From the NCBI RefSeq assembly GCF_023277925.1, contig NZ_CP063832.1, positions 496,001-560,000 of the forward strand: DNA of 64,000 nt. The letters run 5' to 3'. The position numbers and the translations under genes were made by a program. Below, in pieces: positions 29,467 through 38,126 of the stretch. The stretch comes from Pseudomonas entomophila. GTDB taxonomy: Bacteria; Pseudomonadota; Gammaproteobacteria; Pseudomonadales; Pseudomonadaceae. Below the pieces are notes generated by a model. That model was not told where the DNA came from, ran no database searches, and saw only the letters and a program-made list of their open reading frames with translations. Numbering within the stretch: the stretch's first letter is position 1; each line of letters starts with the position of its first letter.

Positions 29467-31416
29467 ATGCAACCTGAACACTTCGACTTTTCCCGCCCGG
29501 TGTTCCTGCCGATCACTGCAGAGTGCTGCCAGGGCTTGCTGCAGGCCGAGGGGGTGCCGCTGCTCGATGGCTTGAGCGACCCCGAGCTGGCTGCGCTGCT
29601 GGTGATCCAGAACCTGGCCCAGACCTCGGGCAGGGTCGATGCGTTGGCGGCAGAAAAGATCCTCGGCAAGTTGCTGGCATGGGCTGTCGACGGCCCCCAC
29701 GCCGAGGATGTCGGGTTGTTGTCGGAGGCGTATCGATTGTTCGATGCGCGCAAGTTGTATTTCGGGCTCGAGGTGATCAAGGGGTCGAAACTTCACCTGC
29801 TCGACGCGCAAGACGTGAAAAGCCGGGAGTACCTGCTGGCCGATGGCAAATGGGACTTCGACTACCGCATTCGTCGGCACCTTCAGGACAACCCCTTCAG
29901 CCAGCACGTGGTCACCGGTTTCGACAAGGAGCGCTGGCTGACGGTCGAACAGGACAAGCTGCTCAAGGTCGTACGCGCCAACCTCGACGAGGACCTGCAT
30001 GTTCAGGGCTATGCCGGCATCGGCAAGAGCTACCTGCTGGGTGCGCTCATGGATTGCCTGCCGCGCGGCCGGGTGCTGCCCCTGGCGCGTACCCCGGCCA
30101 AGCTGGCGACGCTACGCCAGCGCATGGGCCTGGACGCGCAGGCGAAGGTCGGCATGACCTTTGGCCAGTTCGCCCAGGCGCTGCTCAGGGATCGCGCGGC
30201 GGCGCCTGCCAGGGCGACCGCTCGAGGGCCGGGCAAGCGCAAGCTGGCCGAGGAGCTGGGGGTCCTCGGTGTGCGCCAGTACGACGCCGAGCATACCTTC
30301 GAAATCTGCCTGGAAGTGCTGCACAACTACTGCGAATCACGGGATTACAGCCTGTCGAGTCGGCATCTGCCGTTCTTCCGTCAGGCGCTGTCGAACCTGG
30401 ATGCCCAGGTGTTGCTCGAGTACGCCAGCCGCCTGTGGCGCTATGTCGAAGCGCACCCGGCGTGGGCGGCGCAGACCGGGTTCGAGGCGTTGCTGCTGAT
30501 CAAGCGCGCCAGCCTCGCCGGGTGCAGTGTGCCCGGGCGCTTCAGCCACGTCATCATCGATGAAAGCCAGGATCTGCCGGCCGCGCTGTTGCAGGTCATC
30601 GAGCGCGGCCGCCAGGTGCTGATCACCCTGGGCGACGAATATCAAAAGGCTTCGGGGGCCGTGGTTCGGCGCGAGCGTCAGGTGCGCCAGAAGGATATCG
30701 CCTTCGCCGTGCGTTCCGGGCCCAAGGTCGAGCGCCTGATCAACCCATTGATCGGTGTGCACTCGCAGAAGTCGAAGGTGGCTTTCGAGGCTGCGCGCAG
30801 TGTCGATGTGGGCATCGAACATTACCCTGAGGGCTTTGTCCCGCCCGAGGGATGTGTGGTGTTGACCGCCTCGCGCTGGGACAGCATGCGCTGGGCAATG
30901 GAGATGGCCGAGTCGAACTGCTTGCTGAAGTTTCCCGACTGGGCCGACATGCGACGCTTCATGACCACGGCGGTAGGCCTGTTCAGGGCGGGGTTCTATG
31001 CCCCTGGGCAGGATGCCGAGGGCGCGCATCCGCACTTTGCCCATCTGCTTGATTGGCAACAAGTGCGTGAGGCGGAGCGCTTCGATGCTTCCTTCCGCTG
31101 GGTCGAGGCGCGACTCGAAGCTGGTTACAAGCTGGCCGACCTGACCGTGCTTGCAGCGCGGGTGGCGGATCATCGCGCCAGCCTCACCCTGATGATGGCG
31201 GAACAGGCCGGGGGGCTCGAGTTCGACCATGTGCTGCTCACGCCGGAGCTGATGGCCACTGATCGCTTCAAGGATGCCTACGCTTTCGATGCACGGATCT
31301 GCGCCGTGTATATCGCATTGTCGCGGGCGCGCCGGCAGCTGTACCTGCCGTTCGATGTGGAAGAGTGGGTCAACTACCACAAGGGCCAGCCGTTTCGCGA
31401 ACTACACGGCCATTGA
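29467..31416 (+). CDS. Divergent superfamily 1 (UvrD-like) helicase/ATPase
   Basis: The 649-residue protein has the motifs of an SF1 helicase. LTVEQDKLL precedes Walker A GYAGIGKS (181-188); Walker B is VIIDESQD (362-369); LGDEYQK (388-394) is motif III; GLEFDHVLLTPEL and IALSRARRQLYL (about 617-628) match motifs V and VI of UvrD relatives. The first 160 residues match nothing I know. The 2B region appears shortened. There is no nuclease motif. It probably uses ATP to act on nucleic acid. It is neither UvrD, Rep, RecB nor Pif1 by layout. It follows the small unknown gene. Confidence 0.8.
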   Translation: MQPEHFDFSRPVFLPITAECCQGLLQAEGVPLLDGLSDPELAALLVIQNLAQTSGRVDALAAEKILGKLLAWAVDGPHAEDVGLLSEAYRLFDARKLYFGLEVIKGSKLHLLDAQDVKSREYLLADGKWDFDYRIRRHLQDNPFSQHVVTGFDKERWLTVEQDKLLKVVRANLDEDLHVQGYAGIGKSYLLGALMDCLPRGRVLPLARTPAKLATLRQRMGLDAQAKVGMTFGQFAQALLRDRAAAPARATARGPGKRKLAEELGVLGVRQYDAEHTFEICLEVLHNYCESRDYSLSSRHLPFFRQALSNLDAQVLLEYASRLWRYVEAHPAWAAQTGFEALLLIKRASLAGCSVPGRFSHVIIDESQDLPAALLQVIERGRQVLITLGDEYQKASGAVVRRERQVRQKDIAFAVRSGPKVERLINPLIGVHSQKSKVAFEAARSVDVGIEHYPEGFVPPEGCVVLTASRWDSMRWAMEMAESNCLLKFPDWADMRRFMTTAVGLFRAGFYAPGQDAEGAHPHFAHLLDWQQVREAERFDASFRWVEARLEAGYKLADLTVLAARVADHRASLTLMMAEQAGGLEFDHVLLTPELMATDRFKDAYAFDARICAVYIALSRARRQLYLPFDVEEWVNYHKGQPFRELHGH

Positions 31417-31447
31417 GCGATGGTTCGCCTGCGGTGGGCGCCGGCTT

Positions 31448-31894
31448 TCAATGATCCATGGCACCGGCCTTGTCGGTGTTCGCCGGCAAGGCCGGCCCCT
31501 TCAGGTGTTTGCGTCGTTTGCCCTGGGTGGCGGACACCTGTATCAAGCGCTGGAATGTCGGGCACTGCAGGTGGTTCTCTTGCGGGCATGCCGCCGCATG
31601 GCGCAACCCTTTGCTCATTGCCTGCAGGCGCTTCACGCGTCGGTCGATCTCGTCAGCTTTGGCCAGCAGCATCTGCCGGTCGACCTGTTGCGCCACCAGC
31701 ATCGCCGCCACTTCGTCCAGCGAAAATCCGGCTGCCTGGCCCAGGGCGATCAAAGCCAGGCGCTCGGGCGTGTCGGCGGGAAACTGCCGCCGCTGGCCGC
31801 GTATGGACAATGACCTGAGCAAGCCCTCGTTGGCGTAGTAGCGCAGTGTGGACGCCGGTACTCCCGTGCGCCTGGCGACATCGGCGATGTCCAT
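31448..31894 (-). CDS. MerR-family transcriptional regulator
   Basis: The 148-residue protein has a MerR helix-turn-helix (MDIADVARRTGVPASTLRYY, ANEGLLRS) and a dimerisation helix (about 75-100). CPQENHLQCPTF near 104-115 gives two cysteines seven residues apart, which might bind metal or sense redox state. The last residues (GPALPANTDKAGAMDH) are encoded inside a REP hairpin. It is divergent from the DUF2938 gene, with a MerR-type operator between them. The ligand is not known. Confidence 0.85.
   Translation of the reverse strand: MDIADVARRTGVPASTLRYYANEGLLRSLSIRGQRRQFPADTPERLALIALGQAAGFSLDEVAAMLVAQQVDRQMLLAKADEIDRRVKRLQAMSKGLRHAAACPQENHLQCPTFQRLIQVSATQGKRRKHLKGPALPANTDKAGAMDH
31464..31495. 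repeat. REP hairpin inside the 3' end of the merR gene
   Basis: CCGGCCTTGTCGG (31464-31476) and CCGGCAAGGCCGG (31483-31495) pair over 13 bases with one G-U. The sequence TTCGCCGGCAAGGCCGGCCC is the common REP form of this window. It overlaps the last codons of merR and lies between the convergent helicase and merR genes. Confidence 0.75.
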
Positions 31895-31904
31895 CCCTGC
31901 TCCC

Positions 31905-31935
31905 TTGACTTGAAGTTGACTTCAACTTGCATGCT
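31905..31935 (+). promoter_or_regulatory. MerR-type promoter/operator of the DUF2938 gene
   Basis: -35 TTGACT (31905-31910) and a weak -10 CATGCT (31930-31935) are 19 bases apart, the overlong spacing of MerR-controlled promoters. A perfect dyad TTGAAGT-TG-ACTTCAA (31910-31925) fills the spacer. Confidence 0.7.
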
Positions 31936-31978
31936 GCGCGGCATGGACTTTTCCGTCAATCCAACAAGGGCATTCATC

Positions 31979-32473
31979 ATGATATCTATCCCGCTGAGTC
32001 TCTCCATCCTGTCGATAGGTGTCGGCGCCACGCTGGTCATGGACCTGTGGACGTTCGTGCTCCGTCGCCTGGGTGTCACCACCCTGAACTACGCCATGAT
32101 TGGGCGTTGGGCCGGGCATCTGCTCGAGGGCCGCTGGCGGCACTCGGCAATCAGCCAGGCAGCCCCGGTCGATGGTGAGTTGATAGGGGGTTGGCTGATC
32201 CACTATGCCACCGGCTTGTTGTTCGCCGGGCTTTTGGTTGGGGTGGTCGGGCAGGGTTGGCTGCTCGACCCGACACCCTGGCCCGCGTTGCTTTTTGGGG
32301 GTGTGTCGGTGCTGGTGCCGCTGTGCGTGGTCCAGCCTGCATTGGGGGCGGGCTACTTCGCCGCGAACACGCCTGCGCCGCTGAAGAGCTGCCTGCGCAG
32401 CCTGGCCACCCATGGTGTGTTTGGTCTTGGTCTGTACCTGGCTGCGCTCGGTGTGGCCTGGGTGACAGGCTAG
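31979..32473 (+). CDS. DUF2938 family membrane protein
   Basis: The 164-residue protein has four likely membrane helices, with typical family sequence MDLWTFVLRRLGVTTLNYAM, IGRW near the N-terminus, GWLIHYATGLLFAGLLVG, and QPALGAGYFAANTPAPLKSC near 125. The family has no known function. The ATG at 31979 follows AAGGG and lies downstream of the MerR-type promoter; upstream in-frame starts would overlap that promoter. Its stop overlaps that of the convergent solute-binding protein gene by 4 bases. Confidence 0.82.
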   Translation: MISIPLSLSILSIGVGATLVMDLWTFVLRRLGVTTLNYAMIGRWAGHLLEGRWRHSAISQAAPVDGELIGGWLIHYATGLLFAGLLVGVVGQGWLLDPTPWPALLFGGVSVLVPLCVVQPALGAGYFAANTPAPLKSCLRSLATHGVFGLGLYLAALGVAWVTG

Positions 32474-33240
32474 GTTCCGTCGGCCTCGGCCTGGTTTCGT
32501 TGTAGGCGCTCATGGGTATAGCGCTCGATGATCCGCTCGATCTCCCCGGACTGCTTCAGCCGCACCAGGGCCCTCAGCAGCGCCTGGGTCGGTAGTGCCG
32601 GGTCGTTGCGTACCAAGCAGCCCAGCGCCTGCTCCTGCAGCACGGCCAGGCCGCGCAGCCGTTGCGCCGCCGGCAGCTGGCGATTGAACCACTGCAGTGA
32701 CAGCTGGTTGCTCACAGTATGGCGATAGCGCCCGGCCTGGAGCTTCTGCAGGGCCAGCAGCTGGTTGCGGCTGTCCTCGCGTTGCAGGCGGCCGCTGCTG
32801 AACAGCGGTTCGAGGGTGGGGTAGGTGTAGCCCAGCACGGTGCCGATGGCTTGGGGGGCCAGGTCTTCCGGGCGGGACGGGCCACTGTCGCCGGCATGGC
32901 CGACCAGCAGGTCGCGCTGTTCGATCAGCGGGACGCTCCACAGATAGTCGCCAGGGCGGTCGCTCAGCCACTGAGGGGAGACGTAGCAGCGCACGTCGAT
33001 ATCGCCGTTTTGCATGGCCTCTTGCAGGCGCAGGCGGGCCATCACATGGTACTGCGGGCGCACGCCTACCTCGCGGGCGAGGGCCTGGATCAGGTCGAAC
33101 AGGATGCCCTCCACCGGTTGCTCTTGCTCGGTGCGCATCAACGGCATGCTCCAGCTTTCGGCGATGGAGAAGCGCAGCACTGGCTGCTCGGCCAGGCTCT
33201 GGGTGGTCCACAACAACAGCAAGGCCAGGACTCGGCGCAC
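32470..33240 (-). CDS. Periplasmic solute-binding protein (SBP_bac_3 type)
   Basis: The 256-residue protein has a signal peptide (MRRVLALLLLWTTQSLAEQ, cleavage after about residue 17) and a type 3 solute-binding fold, with GILFDLIQALAREVGVRPQY near 45, DIDVRCYVSPQW near 80 and the C-terminal LVRLKQSGEIERIIERY. No permease or ATPase genes are adjacent, so it may be an orphan or a sensory binding protein. The substrate is unknown; the family mostly binds amino acids. It is divergent from dnaX. Confidence 0.8.
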   Translation of the reverse strand: MRRVLALLLLWTTQSLAEQPVLRFSIAESWSMPLMRTEQEQPVEGILFDLIQALAREVGVRPQYHVMARLRLQEAMQNGDIDVRCYVSPQWLSDRPGDYLWSVPLIEQRDLLVGHAGDSGPSRPEDLAPQAIGTVLGYTYPTLEPLFSSGRLQREDSRNQLLALQKLQAGRYRHTVSNQLSLQWFNRQLPAAQRLRGLAVLQEQALGCLVRNDPALPTQALLRALVRLKQSGEIERIIERYTHERLQRNQAEADGT

Positions 33241-33372
33241 GTCACATCCTCCCTGATCTGTCTGGCCGTGTACCCGTCACTGAGCTTAGACGAGATCGGC
33301 AGGGTGCAATTTCGGCCCCGCTCCGCTAGCATTAGCGCTCTTTCCGCCCGCTCCGGTCACGATGGTTTTTTG

Positions 33373-35433
33373 ATGAGTTATCAGGTTCTTGCACGTAAAT
33401 GGCGTCCGCGCTCGTTCCGCGAAATGGTCGGCCAGACCCATGTGCTCAAGGCTTTGATCAACGCCCTGGACAACCAGCGCCTGCACCACGCCTACCTGTT
33501 CACCGGCACCCGCGGGGTGGGCAAGACCACCATCGCGCGGATCATCGCCAAGTGCCTGAACTGCGAGACCGGCATCACCTCCACACCTTGCGGCACCTGC
33601 TCGGTATGCCGGGAGATCGACGAGGGGCGTTTCGTCGACCTGATCGAGATCGACGCTGCCAGCCGCACCAAGGTCGAGGACACCCGCGAACTGCTCGACA
33701 ACGTGCAATACGCGCCCAGCCGCGGGCGCTTCAAGGTCTACCTGATCGACGAAGTGCACATGCTCTCGACGCACTCGTTCAACGCCTTGCTCAAGACGCT
33801 GGAAGAGCCGCCGCCCTACGTCAAGTTCATCCTGGCCACCACCGACCCGCAGAAACTGCCAGCGACCATCCTGTCGCGCTGCCTGCAGTTCTCGCTGAAG
33901 AACATGAGCCCGGAGCGGGTGGTCGAGCACCTCAGTCACGTGCTGGGCGCCGAAAATGTGCCGTTCGAGGACGATGCCCTGTGGTTGCTCGGGCGTGCCG
34001 CCGATGGCTCCATGCGCGATGCCATGAGCCTGACCGACCAGGCCATCGCCTTCGGCGAAGGCAAGGTGCTGGCTGCCGATGTGCGGGCGATGCTTGGCAC
34101 CCTTGATCACGGCCAGGTCTATGGCGTGCTGCAGGCGCTACTGGAGGGCGATGCCCGGGCGCTCCTGGAGGCGGTACGCACGCTTGCCGAGCAAGGGCCG
34201 GACTGGAACGGCGTGCTTTCGGAAATGCTCAACGTGCTGCACCGCGTGGCCATCGCCCAGGCGTTGCCCGAAGCCGTCGATAACGGCCAGGGCGACCGTG
34301 ATCGTGTGCTGGCCCTGGCCCAGGCGCTGCCGGCTGAAGACGTGCAGTTCTATTACCAGATGGGGCTGATCGGCCGTCGCGACCTGCCGTTGGCGCCAGA
34401 CCCACGTGGCGGCTTCGAGATGGTGCTGCTGCGCATGCTGGCGTTCCGCCCGGCCGACAACGACGATGCGCCGAAACCGGTACTAAAGCCGGTGGGGATC
34501 AGCCAGGCCACAGCTGATCCGGCCCAACCGGTGGCAGTGGCGGCGGTTGCCGTCGAGAGGCCCGTTACCGAACCCGCCGTTCAAGTCGCCGAGCAAGCGC
34601 CTGCACCTGCCGAGCGCCCGCCTGAACCGGTCGCCGAACCTGTAGTGCAAGCCGCCCCGGTGGTGGCGCCCGAGCCAGTGCCTGAGCCTGAGCCTGAGCC
34701 ACAGCCGGCCGAGGAGGTGCTCGACCTGCCGTGGGAGGAGCCTTCCGCGCCTGCTACGCCGGTCGTCGAGCCGCAGCCGGAAGCCGCCCGGACGCCGGTG
34801 GCCAAGCCTGTCTCCGGCCCACCTGAGTATGACGAACCGCCGTTCGATCCGTCCGCTTACGGCGCGGCCGGGATGGAGCGTGACGATGAGTTGCCAGCCG
34901 ACGATGACTACTATGTCACGGACAGCGACCCCGCCAGCTTCAGCTATCTCGACGAGTTGGCGGAGCATGTGCAGGAAGAACAGCCGGTCAAAGCCCCGGA
35001 ACCCCTGCCTGCATCCAAGCCGGCCACTGGCCTGGCCCTGCAATGGCTGGAATTATTCCCACAGTTGCCTGTCTCTGGTATGACAGGCAACATCGCCGCG
35101 AACTGTACGCTGATCGCTGCCGACGGTGACGATTGGCTGCTGCACCTGGACCCAGGGCAAGGCGCGCTGTTCAACAGCACGCAACAGCGCCGCCTCAACG
35201 AGGCGCTCAACCAGCAGCTCGGGCGTGAGATACGCCTGAAGATCGAGCTGATCCGCCCGGAGCAGGAAACGCCAGCCCAGGCCGCCGCGCGCAAGCGCTC
35301 GGAGCGCCAGCACGAGGCCGTGGTGTCGATCGAGCAGGACCCGCTCATCCAGCAGATGATCCAGCAGTTCGGCGCGACGGTGAGGCAGGATACTATTGAG
35401 CCTGTGGACGCCCTGGCAAGCCCGGGGCAGTGA
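33373..35433 (+). CDS. dnaX: DNA polymerase III tau (gamma) subunit
   Basis: The 686-residue clamp-loader ATPase starts MSYQVLARKWRPRSFREMVGQ. Walker A GTRGVGKT lies near residue 46, zinc-binding cysteines (CLNCETG, CGTCSVC) near 64-79, Walker B YLIDEVHML near 122, and SRC near 168. A proline/glutamate-rich linker runs from about 365 to 510. The C-terminal region from about 550 is the tau-specific part that binds polymerase and DnaB. No A-rich slippery site like that of E. coli is seen near the middle, so a frameshifted gamma form is not supported. It leads dnaX-ybaB-recR. Confidence 0.96.
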   Translation: MSYQVLARKWRPRSFREMVGQTHVLKALINALDNQRLHHAYLFTGTRGVGKTTIARIIAKCLNCETGITSTPCGTCSVCREIDEGRFVDLIEIDAASRTKVEDTRELLDNVQYAPSRGRFKVYLIDEVHMLSTHSFNALLKTLEEPPPYVKFILATTDPQKLPATILSRCLQFSLKNMSPERVVEHLSHVLGAENVPFEDDALWLLGRAADGSMRDAMSLTDQAIAFGEGKVLAADVRAMLGTLDHGQVYGVLQALLEGDARALLEAVRTLAEQGPDWNGVLSEMLNVLHRVAIAQALPEAVDNGQGDRDRVLALAQALPAEDVQFYYQMGLIGRRDLPLAPDPRGGFEMVLLRMLAFRPADNDDAPKPVLKPVGISQATADPAQPVAVAAVAVERPVTEPAVQVAEQAPAPAERPPEPVAEPVVQAAPVVAPEPVPEPEPEPQPAEEVLDLPWEEPSAPATPVVEPQPEAARTPVAKPVSGPPEYDEPPFDPSAYGAAGMERDDELPADDDYYVTDSDPASFSYLDELAEHVQEEQPVKAPEPLPASKPATGLALQWLELFPQLPVSGMTGNIAANCTLIAADGDDWLLHLDPGQGALFNSTQQRRLNEALNQQLGREIRLKIELIRPEQETPAQAAARKRSERQHEAVVSIEQDPLIQQMIQQFGATVRQDTIEPVDALASPGQ

Positions 35434-35443
35434 ACGAATAACC

Positions 35444-35471
35444 ATGCGGCCCGCCCCGTGCCGGGCCGCAT
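35444..35471. repeat. Hairpin between dnaX and ybaB
   Basis: ATGCGGCCCG (35444-35453) and CGGGCCGCAT (35462-35471) pair over 10 bases with an 8-base loop. No T tract follows. It lies just before the ybaB ribosome-binding site GAGGT and might affect its translation. Confidence 0.6.
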
Positions 35472-35498
35472 CACATGACCCAATCGAGGTATACCCCC

Positions 35499-35834
35499 AT
35501 GATGAAAGGTGGCATGGCCGGCCTGATGAAGCAGGCCCAGCAGATGCAGGAAAAGATGCAGAAGATGCAGGAAGAGCTGGCCAACGCCGAAGTCACCGGC
35601 CAGTCCGGTGGCGGCCTGGTAAGCGTGGTGATGACCGGTCGCCATGACGTCAAGCGCGTCAGCATCGATCAAAGCCTGATGTCGACCGACGCCGACGACA
35701 AGGAAGTGCTCGAGGATCTGATCGCCGCCGCACTCAACGACGCGGTGCGCAAGATCGAGCAGAACAGCCAGGACAAGATGGGCAGCATGACCGCTGGTAT
35801 GCAGCTGCCGCCTGGTTTCAAAATGCCGTTCTAA
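35499..35834 (+). CDS. ybaB: Nucleoid-associated protein, YbaB/EbfC family
   Basis: The 111-residue DNA-binding protein has the family pattern [20 protein letters not shown], with a coiled helix of repeated KMQ units, then [20 protein letters not shown] and LPPGFKMPF at the end. It binds DNA as a dimer. ATG at 35499 is chosen for GAGGT 8 bases upstream; ATG at 35502 is also possible. It is conserved between dnaX and recR. Confidence 0.95.
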   Translation: MMKGGMAGLMKQAQQMQEKMQKMQEELANAEVTGQSGGGLVSVVMTGRHDVKRVSIDQSLMSTDADDKEVLEDLIAAALNDAVRKIEQNSQDKMGSMTAGMQLPPGFKMPF

Positions 35835-35854
35835 TCGGCCTCTTGCTTCAAATG

Positions 35855-35889
35855 GGGAGCAACGACCCGGCGGTCGTTGCTCCCTTGTT
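35855..35889 (+). terminator. Hairpin terminator between ybaB and recR
   Basis: GGGAGCAACGACC and GGTCGTTGCTCCC form a perfect 13-bp stem with a CGGC loop, followed by TTGTT. It may partly separate dnaX-ybaB from recR transcription. Confidence 0.7.
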
Positions 35890-35922
35890 CATTCTGATTC
35901 CTGAATTGGCAGGCCTGCACAC

Positions 35923-36525
35923 ATGAGCTTCAGCCCCCTGATCCGCCAACTGATCGACGCCCTGCGTATCCTGCCCGGTGTCGGCCAGAAAACCGCCCAG
36001 CGCATGGCCCTGCAGCTACTGGAGCGCGACCGCAGCGGCGGCACGCGCCTGGCCCAGGCCCTGAGCCAGGCCATGGAGGGCGTCGGCCACTGCCGCCAAT
36101 GCCGCACGCTGACCGAGCAGGAGCTCTGCCCGCAGTGTGCCGACCCGCGCCGTGACGACACGCAACTGTGCGTGGTCGAGGGGCCGGTGGACGTGTATGC
36201 GGTGGAGCAGACCGGTTATCGTGGCCGTTACTTCGTGCTCAAGGGCCATCTATCGCCGCTGGACGGCCTGGGGCCGGAGGCTATCGGTATTCCGCAACTG
36301 ATGGCGCGGATCGACGAACAGGGCACCTTCAGCGAGGTGATCCTGGCCACCAACCCCACGGTGGAAGGGGAGGCTACGGCCCACTACATCGCCCAGCTGC
36401 TGGCCGAGAAGGGCCTGATCGCTACGCGCATCGCCCATGGCGTACCGCTGGGGGGGGAGCTGGAGCTGGTGGATGGTGGGACGCTGGCCCATGCCTTCGC
36501 GGGGCGCCGGCCTATATCGCTGTGA
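35923..36525 (+). CDS. recR: Recombination mediator RecR
   Basis: The 200-residue protein works with RecF and RecO to load RecA at gaps. It has the N-terminal helix-hairpin-helix ([17 protein letters not shown]), a four-cysteine zinc finger ([19 protein letters not shown]) at about residues 57-75, and a Toprim domain ([20 protein letters not shown], then [11 protein letters not shown]). Length equals the family norm. It is 88 bases after ybaB. Confidence 0.97.
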   Translation: MSFSPLIRQLIDALRILPGVGQKTAQRMALQLLERDRSGGTRLAQALSQAMEGVGHCRQCRTLTEQELCPQCADPRRDDTQLCVVEGPVDVYAVEQTGYRGRYFVLKGHLSPLDGLGPEAIGIPQLMARIDEQGTFSEVILATNPTVEGEATAHYIAQLLAEKGLIATRIAHGVPLGGELELVDGGTLAHAFAGRRPISL

Positions 36526-36530
36526 GTGGG

Positions 36531-36596
36531 TTCGCCGGCAAGCCGGTTCCTACAGGTTCACCGCGCACCACTGTAGGGGCCGGCTTGCCGGCGAAC
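36531..36596. repeat. Inverted REP pair between recR and apt
   Basis: TTCGCCGGCAAGCCGGTTCC with TACAGG is followed by inverted CTGTAGGGGCCGGCTTGCCG with GCGAA. It separates two convergent genes. Confidence 0.85.
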
Positions 36597-36603
36597 AACT
36601 GAC

Positions 36604-37152
36604 TCAGTACTCGCTGAGAGAAAACTCGGTCAGGCAGAAGGTCGGGACCCCGGCCGCCTGCAGGCGGCGCGAGCCTTCAAGTTCTGGCAGGTCGATGATT
36701 GCCGCTGCTTCGAATACTTTCGCCCCAGTGCGACGTACCAGGTTCGCCGCGGCCAGCAGGGTACCGCCGGTGGCGATCAGGTCATCGAAGATCAGCACCG
36801 AGTCGCCGTCGCAGAGGCTGTCGGCGTGCACTTCCAGGAAGGCTTCGCCGTACTCGGTCTGGTAACCCTCCGACAGCACATCGGCCGGCAGCTTGCCCTG
36901 CTTGCGGAACAGGATCAGCGGCTTGTTCAGCTGGTGGGCGATGATCGAGCCGATCAGGAAGCCCCGTGCGTCCATGGCGCCGATGTGGCTGAAGTCGGCT
37001 TCGACATAGCGCTCGATGAACTGGTCGGCGACATAGCGCAGCCCGCGTGGCGATTGGAAAAGCGGGGTGATGTCGCGGAAGATCACGCCCGGCTTGGGGA
37101 AGTCCACTACCGGGCGGATCAAGGCTTTGAGGTCGAAGGTGTCGCTGTGCAT
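36604..37152 (-). CDS. apt: Adenine phosphoribosyltransferase
   Basis: The 182-residue enzyme makes AMP from adenine and PRPP in purine salvage. It has the family start [33 protein letters not shown] near 65, and the PRPP loop [14 protein letters not shown] near 122. The start MHSDTFDLK is chosen because the family begins here; a longer reading overlaps anr. It lies 52 bases after anr on the same strand. Confidence 0.95.
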   Translation of the reverse strand: MHSDTFDLKALIRPVVDFPKPGVIFRDITPLFQSPRGLRYVADQFIERYVEADFSHIGAMDARGFLIGSIIAHQLNKPLILFRKQGKLPADVLSEGYQTEYGEAFLEVHADSLCDGDSVLIFDDLIATGGTLLAAANLVRRTGAKVFEAAAIIDLPELEGSRRLQAAGVPTFCLTEFSLSEY

Positions 37153-37204
37153 GGGCGGGTATCCTGGAAAAACTCGGCGCCAGTATACCCTGTTCACATG
37201 GCCA

Positions 37205-37939
37205 TCAGGCTTCGAGTGCGCCACCGGCCAGCGCGCACAGCTGGATCGGGTCGAGGATGTGCACTTCCTTGCCCTCGGCCTTGAGCAGGCCGTTCTGCTG
37301 GAAGCGGGTGAACACGCGGGACACGGTTTCCACGGCCAGGCCCAGGTAGTTGCCGATCTCGTTGCGCGACATGCTCAGGCGGAACTGGTTGGCCGAGTAG
37401 CCACGGGCGCGGAAGCGCGCGGACAGGTTGACCAGGAAGGTGGCGATGCGCTCGTCGGCGGTCTTTTTCGACAGCAGCAGCATCATCTGCTGGTCGTCGC
37501 GGATTTCGCGGCTCATCACCCGCATCAACTGGCGGCGCAGCTGCGGCAGCTGGACCGAGAGTTCGTCGAGGCGCTCGAAGGGGATCTCGCACACGGAAGT
37601 GGTTTCCTGGGCCTGGGCCGATACCGGGTAGGCTTCGGTGTCCATGCCGGATAGGCCGACCAGTTCGCTGGGCAGGTGGAAGCCGGTGATCTGCTCTTCG
37701 CCCGCATCGCTGAGGCTAAAGGTTTTCAGGGCGCCGGAGCGGACCGCATAGACCGAGCCGAAATTGTCACCCTGGCGGAACAGGAACTCGCCCTTCTTCA
37801 GCGGGCGGCCGCGTTTGACGATTTCATCCAGTGCGTCCATGTCTTCCAGGTTCAGGGACAGGGGCAGGCACAGGGGGGCCAGGCTGCAATCCTTGCAGTG
37901 GGCCTGGTTGTGTGGGCGCAGTTTTACTGGCTCGGACAT
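37205..37939 (-). CDS. anr: Anaerobic regulator Anr (FNR family)
   Basis: The 244-residue CRP/FNR regulator holds an oxygen-labile 4Fe-4S cluster through C15, C18, C24 and C117. The cyclic-nucleotide-like domain covers about 25-150. The C-terminal helix-turn-helix has the FNR recognition sequence [14 protein letters not shown] (about 200-215), which reads TTGAT-N4-ATCAA. Such boxes lie at 39572-39585 and 52328-52341. It is placed between hemN and apt, as in other pseudomonads. Confidence 0.96.
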   Translation of the reverse strand: MSEPVKLRPHNQAHCKDCSLAPLCLPLSLNLEDMDALDEIVKRGRPLKKGEFLFRQGDNFGSVYAVRSGALKTFSLSDAGEEQITGFHLPSELVGLSGMDTEAYPVSAQAQETTSVCEIPFERLDELSVQLPQLRRQLMRVMSREIRDDQQMMLLLSKKTADERIATFLVNLSARFRARGYSANQFRLSMSRNEIGNYLGLAVETVSRVFTRFQQNGLLKAEGKEVHILDPIQLCALAGGALEA

Positions 37940-38126
37940 TTCTTTCGATCCTTGTGGGAAAGCACACATAAGCCGTAAGGATAACCTGCGGCATGGGCTG
38001 TAGGCCAGTGTGCGCATTTTGGGTGCACGCTAGCAGCGGGCCGGAAGGGGTGTTCCGGCACCGTTCGACTGTCCATAGTGTGCCTCGAAAGGCGGGCTGT
38101 CCATGCGGTGAAACGACTCAATATCC

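Noticed and set aside
33373..35433. Programmed frameshift in dnaX giving a gamma form
   Set aside because: No A-rich slippery heptamer with downstream hairpin is seen around the linker start, unlike E. coli.
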